A model generated the notes under the pieces. It searched no databases. It was not told the DNA's origin and saw only the letters and a program-made list of their open reading frames with translations. Position numbers and translations under genes: made by a program. DNA of 64,000 nt from Ilyonectria destructans (Eukaryota; Ascomycota; Sordariomycetes; Hypocreales; Nectriaceae), in assembly GCA_020740775.1 (NCBI GenBank), contig JAHEWK010000030.1, forward strand, positions 124,001 to 188,000, written 5' to 3'. Of this stretch, positions 1 through 11,943 are shown piece by piece (position 1 is the stretch's first letter; each line of letters begins with the position of its first letter).

Positions 1-1
1 C

Positions 2-348
2 GCCACGGCGGCCGGTTCGCGACACATCACATCTTCGCCTTTCTCGTCTTCAACATAGGAGTGAGGTCGAGAAATCGTCGAGTCAGCATGCTGAGCGTGA
101 CGAGGAAGAACTTTCCAGAGGTGGAGCGCATCGTACGGTCGCTGAGCGCGGAGAGGTTGGAGGCCGCCAAGGTCGAGCTGGAGGCGACCGGGAAGACGGG
201 TGACGAGGGCGTCAAGCAGCTCCTGAAGAGCCTGTCGTTGTACGGCCTCCGCCAGCCGATGTCGAGGGAGAGTCGTTTGAGCATGCGGCGAAAGATTAAG
301 TCCGAGATTATTCGGGATGGCATCCCGGCCATCTGGTTCACACTGAAC
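2..348 (+). CDS. Helitron Rep/helicase, N-terminal fragment (runs off window start)
   Basis: The frame is open from the window edge to the codon at 346-348 and ends in the conserved Helitron_like_N stretch IRDGIPAIWFTLN. The sequence expected next (PNDITNPVKLRL) is found 5.5 kb downstream at 5859 in the same strand, so this is the upstream half of one split gene. Helitron Rep/helicases are rolling-circle transposases that nick and unwind the element in the nucleus. The real N-terminus lies outside the window. After codon 348 the frame reads unrelated residues and stops at 391-393, which fits an insertion breakpoint. Family assignment is from the motif and from continuity with 5859-9851. Confidence 0.85.
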
Positions 349-1634
349 GAGATCTCAGTCGCGCTCCGCGCTCTGGACCATGAGAATAGTTAAGTGTCAT
401 TCTTCATATTTATTATCCTATTTGAAGTTAAATTACATGTCTATATTCTTCAGTTCCAATTTTAGTCCTAGCGACGGCGTTGCTTTTGATGGCGACGTTC
501 CGGAATAGCTGGTATATTTGGCGTATCATCGTCAATAACTTCAACATCTTGAGTTCGCACAGATAATGAGGATTGGTTGATTTGCGTTGATTGAGGCGTG
601 TCAGTCCTTTCCTCCTCGTCGAAATCTATTTCTGTGTGCGTGCCTTCTACCAAGTCTTGGCTTGAAGTTAATAAATGTGGCTTTTTGGATGGACTTAATT
701 GGGCCCGGCCACCCTAACGGTCCTGCCTCTTTTTAATATTTGATGGTATTACAGGTGTGTTATGGGACGGAGGTTTCGGAAGGTAGGTTAAATTCAAGAC
801 CCGGACAGCAAGTTGGTTCGTCGAAGTGCGGCCTACTACTTTAGCTGTAACACTAATAAAGGAACCGGTATTTAGAATAATTATATTTTCCTACCGCCTT
901 CCGCTTATAAAATAGCATATAACAGAAAATTCAATCGCTTCTGCCTTAGTAGCGTCGTAGATGGAGCTGGTGAGTTTAAAGTTACGAAGTGTATATTATT
1001 CTTCTGGTGCTACATTTCAGTCACCAATAAATCCAAGCATTATAATAATAGGGTACTATTATTGTGTGGTGGGCGGGGACAAGAGACACTAGAAACACAC
1101 AACCCACCCAGAGAATGGCTTGTGTGATGACTGAAGGAGTGATGTGTCTGCTATAGCAGATAGGGGTCGGGACTAAAGGCAGGAAAGATGGATCAAATGA
1201 ATAGAACCAAAGGCCACTGCATTCAGTACCATTTGATCAAACGGTTCACCAAAAGAGACTGAAGAATTGGGCTTAAAAAGACTGTAAATTGGGCTGAAGA
1301 CTGATCATGACTGAGGGTGTAGCCGGACAGCTATCCTAGTGATGATCTTGCAAGAGGGATGCTTCCTGCCTGCTTCTATCTACACATCCAAAGCTCTTTT
1401 ATGGTCCCAATGGGTCAGGCCACTAGTCCCTGTGCGGTGCAGCCTTTCCTGTTGAAGGAGGCTGCAGCAGTCCTAGCCCTAGCTGCGGCAAGGATCTGAT
1501 CAAATGACCAACATCCCCAAAGACCGTAAATCCCCTACTCATTATTCTGGGAGATGTTCTCGGTAGTTTTTAAAATCCAAAATATTACCCGGGTATCTTT
1601 AGTAGGTTAATGATATATAATGCAATAGTTAGTA

Positions 1635-1665
1635 ACGTACATGATAAGCGAGTGTCGCAGACAAG
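1635..1665 (+). repeat. Orphan end of a Tc1/mariner-type MITE
   Basis: The sequence begins ACGTACATGATAAGCGAG and matches the terminal inverted repeat of the complete MITE at 10776-11440, with three transition differences (for example GTGTCGC against GCGCCGC). A TA lies just outside, as expected for this family. I found no matching inverted end nearby, so the copy is truncated. Confidence 0.6.
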
Positions 1666-2963
1666 TAATTCGGCTCGGGGCGAAGTTAATTATATAGATG
1701 AAATTAGTTCTGTTGAGTTTTTACGCACAGAGATACTAAATATAGAATGAGCTGTACGACCACAATTGTAGAGTGTAACGCTAAGGGCCGTTAAGCCTGT
1801 TGTCAAGGGTCGGATATCGGATAGAGTGGAGGGGTGCTGCCCCTAGCCGTAGGATCACTCCAGCGTCGCCGCAGGCTCGCCAGTCGCGCGAAGCTACAGA
1901 TCGTAGGGTCCAAATGATGAATCGATTAATCTCTGCCCTCTCTAGAAATGTGTGCGCTCAGCCTGATATACCGAAATAGACCAATCCGGCCTAGGCCGGA
2001 CTTCCAACTAGGGACTAGCGGCTCTCTAGCCAGTCTGTCGCCTTTGGCTCGTGACACCTGTAATATAAACTACTTAGCCTTCACCACGTATTCTATTATA
2101 TAAGGCCTATACCAGAAATATTTTGCCCCTTCCAGCCTTTCTATTAATAAAGAAGTATCTGCCTTCAGGAATAGCAGAGTATATTATGTTAAACACATAA
2201 TGTTGGTCTGTATTAAATACTTTATAAGATTGATAGCTACAGGCTAACACTTCCTCTCGCTGCAATGCAAAAGCATTAAACTCTATGTTGAGTTCGCGCT
2301 CAATAATAGTAGGTTCTGATAGTCCATACTGTTTTAAAGTTGCGCTATTACCTCACAGGATTCGTGATATTAACTGCAAATTGTATAATTAAGCTTCTTG
2401 TTGTCTATAATAAAGATTGAAGTCAGCAGATATTGCAGAATGAAATTGATCCTATAGTTGGATTACTGGCGAGGGAAAATCCAATAATAGGTAGGCAAAT
2501 AAAAAGTGTAACTGGGAGGGCTGACTATATGATGCTATAGCTTCTTCTATAGTATATGTGGCTTTACATATATATTGGAAAAGTCCCAAGGCTATTGCAG
2601 CTTCCTGGTATATCTGATATTATATACCCTGAACTAATTTTAGTTCGGCGAATGTAAAGGCTGGTCGGTATTGAAGTACTAAATGAAGGTAAAATAGTTC
2701 TCCTACTCGCGGGTGTACAGTATGTATATATATTACAGAGTTGCCCCTCTGTTGTTGAGTCAGCATATATTGCTTTATACAGTCTCTAGTTTGAGTGTGC
2801 GAAATAAACTATTGATTTTGTTGCAATAGACGATTAATTGGTAAGATAATATAGTAATACTTACTGTAGAATTCCAGATAAGTAAGGTTAATAAAAGGGT
2901 CTTGCGATGGTCTTTGGAAATACTATAGAAGTTCGGATATAAATGATTGGTTTGATGATTGTA

Positions 2964-4462
2964 TTAATTGGCCGGCTTGTTCGTTTTCCAGATGTATAGG
3001 TAGTTCTTATACAGTTGGTTCTTTGTAGGTAATATTATAAGATAATATTCACTAGGCGGCCTCAGACGATAAGAGATATCTGGCTGCAATATAATCTTCG
3101 TACTCATCCGGAATGTTAGGGGCGGATTTATCTTGGATTCGGAAGCCAGTTCGATCTTGCCCTTTGAATAGATATTTAAAGAGATATATAAAGATATGAG
3201 CGGAGAGGCAAACATCAATATGTATGTGAGAGTCTATATAGAGCAATAGAGAAGGTATATATAGTACGACCTATATATCTTCTGCCTCTCGACGTCGAAA
3301 ATACACCCGACCTTGCGAATCTATTGTTATGCGATTAGATCGGGGTTGAGGAAAGCTAAATCTACAGCGTCCGTTTGTATTGCAATAAGTGTTTCTCCTT
3401 AAGAGATGGCTCTGACTGTACATATTGAATTGAAGAACTGCAGTATGAAGTGCAGTATCTGCAGGTAACTGTGGCAGTTCAGCAGAGATAATTGTATCCA
3501 GAGCTTCCAAAGTAGGCTCGGGCGATATCTAAGGACAGATTTAATCAGCTCTAAGAAATCTACTGAGATAAGAGAGTATTATTAACCTTGATTAGTATAT
3601 AACAATAGGGCAGGCCCTGTTTCTGGAATTCAACTACACTAATAAAATATAAAGTGGTTCCAAAATAATTCTTAATAAAGTTTTTCAGATATTTCATTCT
3701 CAGATTAAAGGCACAACAGACAATCACCGGTATATCTGTAAAGACTTAACTAGGTTTTATAGAGGAAGTTATTTCGGGCCAATCAGGATTTGTCGTTATC
3801 GTAATAAAGCAACTTAGCTTGCCGAATTTTCGAGCAAGAGCTAAAGCATCAGCCACTTGTTCAGAGGCTTATGCTCGGGACCCTGTAAAGCTAGACAGTA
3901 ACCTATTTCGCATCCAGTCTGCCCTTAGGTAATCGGTTATATAGTCTAGGCCTGATATTTGAAGCGTTCGCCCGTATCTCAAGTAATATAGTCGCGCATC
4001 CTCAATCCTAGAAAACATATCTACCAAATATTTACAGGTAAGGCGGCCAAAATAACAAAAACGCAGCTCATCAAGAAGCAGACTACAATACTATTGCTGC
4101 TGCGTTAGCTGGTATCAGTTATCGGTCTTATTGGAGTTGGAGTTAGATATCTCCAATATTCCCCAACCAGGATTACTATGTGGGAAGAATAAGGGATACT
4201 GAAGAGGTTTATAATGCCGAGAAAGGATATGTATAAAGTGGTATTGTCTACTGCAAGTAAAATAAAGAACTTTCTGGGGGTTGACCCTGCTTAGATTTTG
4301 TATATTAATAATCGCAGCTACTTCTCTATTAGCTGGAAAGTCTCTTAATTCTATTGCAATTAGTAGAGTCTCAGGGTCGACAGTGGATATAGTATGTCGA
4401 ACAGTATGTACATATAGATTGACTCTTTCTAGCAAATTGCGAACCTTCTCTACCGCAATCAA
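2964..4462 (-). pseudogene. Decayed Helitron N-terminal/helicase-like region
   Basis: Two minus-strand reading-frame islands belong to a Helitron. The island at 4115-4462 ends in HYKPLQYPLFFPHSNPGWG, matching the conserved L-Q-Y-P-L-L-F-P stretch of Helitron N-terminal domains. The island at 3271-3510 contains GRCRFSFPQPRSN followed by GRVYFRRRE, matching the conserved G-x-C-R-F-x-F-P-x-P and R-R-R block. The intervening DNA is AT-rich and full of stops. Order on the minus strand is correct for one gene. Clearly inactive. Confidence 0.7.
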
Positions 4463-4870
4463 AGGGACCCGCTTAGTCGTCGCAATGCGTGATCGAGCTG
4501 ATTTATCGTATAAAAACTATCGCATACTATAATCGCCTGTCGCAAGATTGGGTAGCCGGTGGTATACTTGGCTGGAAACGACTATATCAACCGGTGCTGG
4601 AGGATGAATGAATCGCTCAGATGAGCCTATAAGAGAGAATGCAAAGAGGCTATTAAGACGACGACTCAGCATCGACAGCGGCAAATCTGTGTTGTCTAGC
4701 TATTGCTGAAAATATCGTGGATATGGCGGAAGTCTCGGAGTCATTCTTTTCCCATTTGTGCAACACCATCCAGACCTTTCTGTCGAAAGAAGCGGTATTG
4801 AGCAAAAGAAATAACGCCGATTCCAGCTTTGACTAAATGGTCGCACTTTGAGGCAGGCTACGCGCGACCA

Positions 4871-5443
4871 CTACATCCTAGTAGCTCGTGCTCTTCGATT
4901 AGGCCTGGGTCTTCTAGCTGGTACATTAGGGGCGGGCGAGGGAGAAGCAGTAGAGGATCTGGTCTCAGTTGGGATTGAAGTAGCAGACGGTCGGCTGTTT
5001 CGATCGGCTCTATTCATACGTCGATTGGCTATGTTTGTATCAACAGATGTCACTGCCTGACCAGCACGGCGCAAGGCGATATTGTGACGACATTCATCAC
5101 AGATAATATATAGATCCAAGTGCCAGGGTCTTTGACAGTTTGAACAGAGAGAACTGCCACTGGTACGTGCTGCTGATACACGAAATAACCCTGAATCGCG
5201 CTGCTGGTTTTTCGCCTTAGCAGTATTCTCACGGCAGATATCGCAAGTACGGAAGAGTGTTGAGTTCCAGGGCCTAAGGCAACTGGTACAGCGACGTATC
5301 CCATCACTCTGGCGTGCGCGTTTCCTTCGTTCTCTACGAACTACATCCGCGTTTCGACATCGTGGGCACGTGCGATATGTTCCAGATAGGCCTGAAGTCC
5401 AAGGCTCTCTACACCTGCTACAGACGTGAGAGGCGGTTGGCAT
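4871..5443 (-). CDS. Protein with three CxxC...CxxC ribbon modules, likely Helitron N-terminus
   Basis: This 190-residue frame has three tandem modules of the form C-x2-C-x3-W ... C-x2-C: CSRCREPW with CPRCR, CTSCLRPW with CDICR, and CSNCQRPW with CDECR. They are spaced about 45 residues apart and followed by a basic, Ser/Thr/Pro-rich tail. It lies directly upstream, on the same strand, of the Helitron blocks at 4115-4462 and 3271-3510. The likely role is a DNA-binding N-terminal region of that Helitron protein; some fungal Helitrons carry such cysteine repeats. It could instead be a separate captured gene. The frame is open although its neighbours are decayed, which is unusual. Confidence 0.5.
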   Translation of the reverse strand: MPTASHVCSRCREPWTSGLSGTYRTCPRCRNADVVRRERRKRARQSDGIRRCTSCLRPWNSTLFRTCDICRENTAKAKNQQRDSGLFRVSAARTSGSSLCSNCQRPWHLDLYIICDECRHNIALRRAGQAVTSVDTNIANRRMNRADRNSRPSATSIPTETRSSTASPSPAPNVPARRPRPNRRARATRM

Positions 5444-5513
5444 TTTGTTCTCTGCAAATATTTATTACAGCCAAAATCATAGAGGGAGAAGAGTTGAGGG
5501 AGGGAAGGGTTTT

Positions 5514-5528
5514 GGGGGGGGGGGGGGG
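5514..5528 (+). repeat. G15 homopolymer
   Basis: A run of fifteen G inside the nested insertion, flanked by TTTT and AACCCC. It is one of several long G/C runs in the window (see 22367 and 34345). Confidence 0.95.
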
Positions 5529-5858
5529 AACCCCGCTCGTTTTCACCCAACTCTATATAAATTTAGTTTGGCCTTGCTTCATCAGGATTAGATCACATTG
5601 GTGAACTATATAATCGACTTTCCTTTACATGTATTAGAACACGCAGGGAAATGTCACAGCTGAGATATTATATGTTCGTATGAACATAATTATTAGTCAT
5701 GTAGAACACGCTTGCTCAGTGATGACGCAACGCACAAGCTACAAACAGAACAGAAGCATGGAGTTCTAATCTCTGGCCACACACAGACGGCGGATAAGGA
5801 GCATGTGATAGAGCAGCTGATGATGGGCTTCCCGTTATCTGCTTTATAGGTTTCTGAC

Positions 5859-8800
5859 CCGAACGACATCACAAACCCGGTCAAGCTGAGGCTCGCTGCA
5901 TATCGGACGCGGGATCCAGATGAGGCTGAGGCCTTCCTGACGAGCCTCGACCTGGCGTACAAGCGGACAAGGCTGGCGATATCGGATCCCCTCAGCTCAG
6001 CAATCTTCTTCCACCGGGAAGTATCCATGTTTTTCGAACACTATGTGAAGACAGGAGATGAGTCGGTGTTTGGGCGCATCAGCAGGTACTTTGGGGCCGT
6101 AGAGACCAACGAGCGCGGGGCGCTCCACGTCCACGGACTCCTCTGGCTTCAGGGAAACATACACCTGAGTTCAATCCTGGGAGATGTCGAGGGGGAGGAT
6201 CAGGGGGCATATCGGGAGAGGGTCATCCAGTATGTGGACAGTGTCTTCACGGAGGTTTGCTCGCCGCATAGCCGCCATGCAAGACAAGATTGACTAACGC
6301 GAGGCCAACGACCCAGGATCTCGATCAAGAGGCATTCTCAACAGTTCAGGCGGAGAGGTCTGTGACGTCTGACATATCGTCACTGCTGGAGAACAGCCAG
6401 CAATTCGCGGCCGCATTCGACGAGGAAGCCAACTTCTGCGCCGGTGCCACCCAGATCCACACCCACAGCCCTACATGCGTGAAATACTCCATTCGGGGAC
6501 AGGGGAAGCATCGGGATCCGTGCCGGTTTAAGGCCCCGTGGAGATTGGCGGAGAGGACGGCGTTTACGGATGAAGGAGTGTTGCAGATCAGGCGGACTCA
6601 CAGTATGGTGAACCGGTGGAACAAGGCCATGGCTGTAGGACTGCGACACAACCACGACATCTCGTTCATCGCAACGCAATGCAAGACCATAGCCATCGTG
6701 TTTTACGTAACGAATTACGCCACGAAGGTCGAGGATCCGGTGTGGAAACGGGTGACCGCGGCGGCAGAACTGTTCCCCGCCGTGGACGAGTCGGTCACCG
6801 AGAGCCAGGCAAGCGAGGCGGACAGAGGCCAAAACAAAACGCGGCAATTCTTGATGAGGGTTGCGAATCGGATCTTCACGGAGCGGGCGTTGTCGCAGGT
6901 CGAAGTCGTCGCCCACCTGCTGGGCTACCCTACGGAGTTTGCAAGCAATGACGCCTGGACGTTCCTAAACGTATCTTCCCTCTACTGGCATATCTTCCGA
7001 CGATGGCGCCACCTGCAACGCGAGAGTGGCATGGAGGCTATAGACGAGCCGGTCGAGGAGACAGTGCTCCTAGAAGAGGTCGGAGAAAGAATCTCTTTCG
7101 CGCAGGCATACCCACACCGTGGTAGGCTCCTGCAGGGCCTGTCGCTCTACGACTACATGTCGATAGTCAAGTTGAAGCGAAAGGGCAAGGGAGCAGGAAC
7201 TTGGGGGGAGGTACAATTCGATAGGTCCTGGCCCCTCTCGCAGACGTGGGTGCAGGCGCTGCGAAAGCCCGGCGAGCACGCCGTCGTCTGTTTCGACGGT
7301 TACCTGAGCACGGACATGGGCGAGGAAGCCGAGGGCTACTATAAGAGGTACGTGTGGCGATCATGGGACGGGTCTCTGCGCAGGCCCGGACCAAGCTGTG
7401 CAGGAAGGTTGACTTGGCCAATGCAGGGCGGCCGTCCAGCATCTGGCCCTATTCGTCCCGTGGGAGTCGTTCTTATCCGAGAGGTCGGGGGATATCAACG
7501 CCATCTGGGAAAGACAGAAGCAGGCTTTGCCTCGGAGGATGTCATTCGTCGCAGACAACATCCAACTACTCCACCGGTCGGCCCAAGACGCGAAGCGGGA
7601 CGCCAGACAGTGGGCCGCCCAATCCGGAGACGGGGATCCTGGCGTTGACACAATCGGGTCGGAGTGGGACACGGGAGGCGGCGACGACGGACCTCAGACA
7701 GCATACCGCTCGGACAGTGTCGGTACCGCAACACGGCTGCTAGACGTATTGAGGCAGGTGATAGCGAGAAAAGAGATCACGGCCGGCTCTAAGGAGATCT
7801 CGACAATCGTACAGCAGCTGAGCCGGTTCCAGCAGTCGGCACTGCGTTCGATAGACGAACTGCGCGGCACGATAGTTCCCGAGAGAGGACCGAGGACACT
7901 GAGCAGATCAGAAGGGTCGTCTCCGGGGGCGGACGTGCCATGGCAGGAGCAGGTTAGGTCCATCAAGTCGCAGCAAACGAGCGCCTCTAGAGAAAAAGAG
8001 AAGATGATACAGGGAATACAGAGCCAACTAGACAGCAACACAACTGACCACAAGTCAGCTGTGTACAACGTGCTGAATGGTTTCGTCGAGCACGAAGTCC
8101 ATCTCACGGCTGCCGATTCGGAGGCCCCGGGCTGGTGCGTGGGCCCATCGACGAGCATCCAATTTGGTCCGTCAACGTCGTTCTCCGAGGCGGGGAGGCA
8201 GCTGGCCGAGTCGTTCACGCTCAACCGAAAACAGAGCATCGCCCTCCGGCTGATATGTCGCCAACTGGACCGTGTGCACCGCGACGAGAGCGGAACCCCT
8301 CAGCTCTGCCAGTTTATCGGAGGCGAAGGCGGCACTGGGAAGTCGCGCATCATCGCGACCATCGCCGAGCTGTTCGCAAGCAAGGGAATATCGCACCGTC
8401 TGCTGGTAACGGCGACCTCGGGAACGGCAGCCGCAAACATCAACGGGATGACCATCCATTCTGCCTGTGGATTCTCCAAAGATACGGCCCCGCGAGGAGG
8501 TCGGGGCGCGGACGTCGATGGGTTTGCGGCGCCCAGCTCGGCGGGTCTCCGTGTCGACGGACGAAGCACGGCACAGTGGCAGGAGAAGTGGCTGCTGATT
8601 ATCGACGAGGTCAGCATGCTCGGCGCGGGGACCCTGTACATCGTGAACGAACAGCTCCGCAAGCTTCGGGGGCGTGCGCAGGACTTCGGCGGTATCCCCA
8701 TCGTCCTCTTCTGCGGGGATTTCCACCAATTTCGCCCTGTACAGGAGAGGTCGATCCTCCTCCCAAGTATGGCCATTCCGTGGGATGAAGAAAAATCGTT

Positions 8801-9851
8801 TAAAGCGGAGCAGAGGTACCAGCACGACAGGGCGCACGCCCTATGGAACAAGTTCACCACGGTGGTCATGCTGAACGAGCAGGTTCGCGCCGCCGGCGAT
8901 CCACAGCTGCAGCGGCTGCTAACGCGGGTGCGCCAGGGGGTGCAGGACCGGTCGGACCTGGACTTGTTGAATAGCACCTGCTACAGAGAGAACAGGCGGA
9001 TACCGTGGGAGTCGGGGATTACCGTGGTGACGCCGCTGAATAGGAACCGGTGGAACCTGAACGTCGAGGCATCGCTGTGTTTCCAGAAGGAGCGGCAAGG
9101 TCAGCTGCGTATTTTCATATCCGAGCACAGATGGAAGGACGGCCAGCCCACAGAGGAGGAAGCCCTCATGATGCTGAACCATGGGGACGACAGTGCAATA
9201 CCGGTGCCTGCAGTCTTCATATTCGTTCCGGGCATGCGCGTCGTCGTAAACAAGAACACTCATCAAGGCCTGAAGCTAGTCAACGGTGCCAGCTACGCGG
9301 CCCTGGATGTCATCCTAGACAAGGCGCACCCGGGTCACCGGATCAACACAGAGACCGTACTGCACTTCGGCCCGCCGGCGGGGATCGTGCTGGCGTCGGA
9401 GACGACTAGAGACCTCCACTTCGTCGGCATGCCGGCCGGTACCATCCTCCTAACGCCCATCAGCACCATGATAGAGTGCCAGAGGAAGCGCCCATGGCAA
9501 AAGAAAAATGTCAGCCGGCGGGGACTACCATGCGCAGCGGCTTTCGCCTGCACGGATTACAAGGTGCAAAGCAAGACATTAGACCGAGTGGCCCTCGAAC
9601 TTCGGGGAACGAGGACAACGAACATCGACGGCGAGGCGGTTCCCACGCAATGCGACCCCTATAGCTTGTACGTGCAACTATCGCGGTGCAGATCGATGGA
9701 AGGCATCACGCTCCTGTCCAAGGTGCGAGAGAGAGACTTTGTGGGCAACAGGGTGCCAGACAACATGGTCGCAGCCGAGGAGAGGCTAGATCAGCTGAGC
9801 GAGGAGACGATTAGGGATGCGGAGTGTTGGGACTGGTCGGAACAGAACTAA
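5859..9851 (+). CDS. Helitron Rep/helicase, main part (three exons)
   Basis: Predicted exons are 5859-6254, 6317-7347 and 7427-9851. The introns are 62 nt (GTTTGC...TTGACTAACG...CAG) and 79 nt (GTACGT...TTGACTT...CAG), and removing them keeps one frame throughout. Exon 1 has the HUH-type motif GALHVHGLLW. Exon 2 has FYVTNYATK, the region of the catalytic tyrosine(s). Exon 3 is a PIF1-like SF1 helicase with Walker A GGEGGTGKS (about 8323-8343), Walker B LLIIDEVSML and a C-terminal YVQLSRCRS block. The protein would drive rolling-circle transposition. No stop or frameshift is seen, so the only break is the insertion at 349-5858. The C-terminal half is clearly related to the second Helitron at 62511-64000. 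Confidence 0.9.
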
Positions 9852-10775
9852 AGGGAAGGGGAAGAGTAAGAAGAAAGTATAAAAGAAGCTAGGCCGTGAT
9901 AATAGAAGGAAGCACGAAGCTCGGCAATCTGTGACGTTGGGTTGTTTCAGAATCCGATGCAGGACGCACGCGATTTAGATTTAGTTTGAGACACGAAGTC
10001 GACGCGGCACCACGCTTCAAATCACGTGATTTAGAGGTCCATGGGAAAGCGGGGTGGGGCGTAAGACCTTTCGTCTCTTCGTTCCTCAAGGCATTAGTGC
10101 CCTATATAGCTCATTATCATCTTTGCATTCGTCCTCGATCTTTATATTTTATTTTATTTTATATTAAAAAAGAATTGTAAATCAATAAATAAAAGAACGT
10201 TGGGAACCCAGAAACTTGCCATGTCCAGACTCGTTAAGTCCAGATTTGGGAAAGCTGCCTGTCAGTGCACACGTCGCCTCATTGCAACATATTTTCTTTG
10301 TTAATCGAACAGATTGCTTACTGATCGGGAACGGCCCGGTACCTATCTTTGGGACTATTATCTTGTGCTTGCAGTCAGTGGAGGGGCGTCCTCTGACACA
10401 TACTTTCTATTGCCCTTGGGTTGCTTTCCCGGTTACTAACCCTAGTCTGCGCAAATGCTTTACAAGCGGATAGGAAGCCGCTGCCCTAATCGCTTTGTGG
10501 GTGGGGTTGGAGATCACTAAGTTTGCACATACTTCAGCAGGAGTCGTATGCATCTCAAGGCCCATATCATAAGAGTCTACGGTACGGTCTCCTAAACGAA
10601 GTCCAGTCATCGCTGGAGCCATATATGAATTTGATCAGGTTTGTGATTGCTGATCTAGATGTCTAGAGACCCTGAGTAGTCACGATGAGCACCTCTATAG
10701 TATTCTAACGATTATACTGTCGAGCTCCTGGGCTTATGTTTTCGACCTTAAAATTTAAATTTAATTATTTCTATA
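9852..10775. other. Helitron 3' flank, no gene seen
   Basis: Non-coding. It contains the palindrome AAATCACGTGATTT near 10019, an AT-rich stretch with TTTTATTTTATTTTATATT near 10145, and AT-rich DNA before the MITE. A Helitron end (hairpin followed by CTRR) should lie here, but I could not fix it. Confidence 0.5.
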
Positions 10776-11440
10776 ACGTGTATGATAAGCGAGCGCCGCA
10801 GACAAGCGAGCGCTGCACTTGAATTTTCACCTTAAATCGCGATTTTAAGAAATTCTTTAAAAATTTAAATTAAGCCCAAAATAGCTACAAATATGTAATA
10901 AGATTATCTAAGTAAGATCTTTTATAAGAAAGTTTTTATAGATTTTAAATACTTTTTTTTTATAAAGTTATTAAAAAAAGCTTATTTACACTGTGTTTTT
11001 TATTAAATTTATATATTAAAGGCTTAATAAATTAGTTAAAAATCTAGAAGAAATACTAACCTATGACTTTCTTTCTAAAGAATCTAAAATTAATTTCTTA
11101 AAAATTTGCTAATTAAATAACCCGTTTTAGAAAATTGTTGGATACGCAATTTGCTGTATGCAATAGCAGAAGTAATTGATCAAATGATGTAAATTGAGAA
11201 GGTTGTCCTTTCTTGATTGAGGGTCATAGGAGCCCTATTTTATCCTCAAAGGGATCTAGATCAGGGTGTCAAAGGGAGACGGATCCGGCATTGTTATGAT
11301 GCCGGATCCGGCAGTCCGGATCAGGCAGGTTATGCCGCCACACGAGGTCTCAATCTAACAAAAATCTAAAATTTACACTTTTAGCTGTACAGTATAGGTG
11401 CGGCGCTCGCTTGTCTGCGGCGCTCGCTTATCATACACGT
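10776..11440. mobile_element. Tc1/mariner-type MITE, 665 bp, TA target duplication
   Basis: Both ends carry the same 43-bp inverted repeat starting ACGTGTATGATAAGCGAGCG and ending GCAC, at 10776-10818 and 11398-11440, with one mismatch. A TA flanks each side (10774-10775, 11441-11442). The inside is AT-rich and has no coding capacity, so it would need a transposase in trans. A short GC-rich block (about 11270-11330) holds a GCCGGATCCGGC palindrome and resembles LTR sequence elsewhere in the window, perhaps a smaller nested fragment. Confidence 0.85.
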
Positions 11441-11449
11441 TAGCTTCTT

Positions 11450-11632
11450 TTCGCCATATAATATAACGCGTCAAAGTTAACATCAAAACTAGGACCGTTA
11501 ATAAAGGAATGAACGTATTGTAACCGATCGTCTTGCCCCTCCCATATCTTCGCCTCTTCGCGTTTTCGCAGTTTTCAAGGCCGCTCACTTGAAGCAGCAG
11601 ATAGTATCGTATGAAGTGCAAAATTTGAACTT
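11450..11632 (-). pseudogene. Possible C-terminal exon of the RGS gene with one membrane segment
   Basis: A minus-strand frame reads basic residues (AKRRRYGRGK) followed by a hydrophobic segment (TFIPLLTVLVLMLTLTRYII). It is separated from the RGS frame only by the solo LTR at 11633-11938. Fungal RGS proteins of this type can end in a membrane segment, so I infer a displaced last exon. A stop codon lies upstream of the LTR, so an intron would be needed to join them; ACTTC|AAG-type acceptors are present. Tentative. Confidence 0.35.
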
Positions 11633-11938
11633 TATTACATCTAGCAATGGGGATCAGATGTGGAAAGAAGCTCTTGATTTTCTATGTAATGAGGGTCTCG
11701 CGGATCGGTCTTATAGACCTTGCCGCAGTCAGAGGCCGGCCCGGGACCAAGAGGTCTATTAGGGCAATGTGGGGTCCGTCAGGTCATTGAAGGTCCCGAT
11801 GGTCAGTCCCAGAGCCGGGTCCGGGCCTGATCAGGCGTGCCTATCCGGAGCTTGTCAGGGTCCCCGGTGGCAGCCGAAGTCCGGTCCTAGGACCGGAATG
11901 TTGTGATGCCGGTCTCAAAGTCATCCTATAATTTGACA
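11633..11938 (-). repeat. Solo LTR (reverse), target duplication AACTT
   Basis: This 306-bp sequence matches the reverse complement of the solo LTR at 16830-17111, for example in the shared block TAGAAAATCAAGAGCTT. Its ends are TATTACAT...TTTGACA, that is TGT...ACA with RIP-like transitions. Exact 5-bp duplications AACTT lie at 11628-11632 and 11939-11943. It is rich in CCGG/GGACC motifs. Confidence 0.85.
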
Positions 11939-11943
11939 AACTT

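Larger units (their letters stand above)
349..5858. mobile_element. Nested insertion splitting the Helitron
   Basis: These 5.5 kb separate two halves of a Helitron coding sequence that would otherwise join almost perfectly (AAC then CCG). The insert is AT-rich with many TATA/TTATT stretches, typical of RIP-decayed fungal repeats. Between 2960 and 5443 it holds minus-strand Helitron fragments. No terminal inverted repeat is evident at its edges. Only two to four bases (AC or CTGA) are shared at the junctions, so the type of the outer insertion is undetermined. From about 660 to 2960 I see no gene, only degenerate AT-rich sequence and an orphan MITE end at 1635. Confidence 0.7.

Noticed and set aside
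6380..8977. Long minus-strand open frames opposite the Helitron
   Set aside because: Shadows of the GC-rich Helitron coding strand; no domains.
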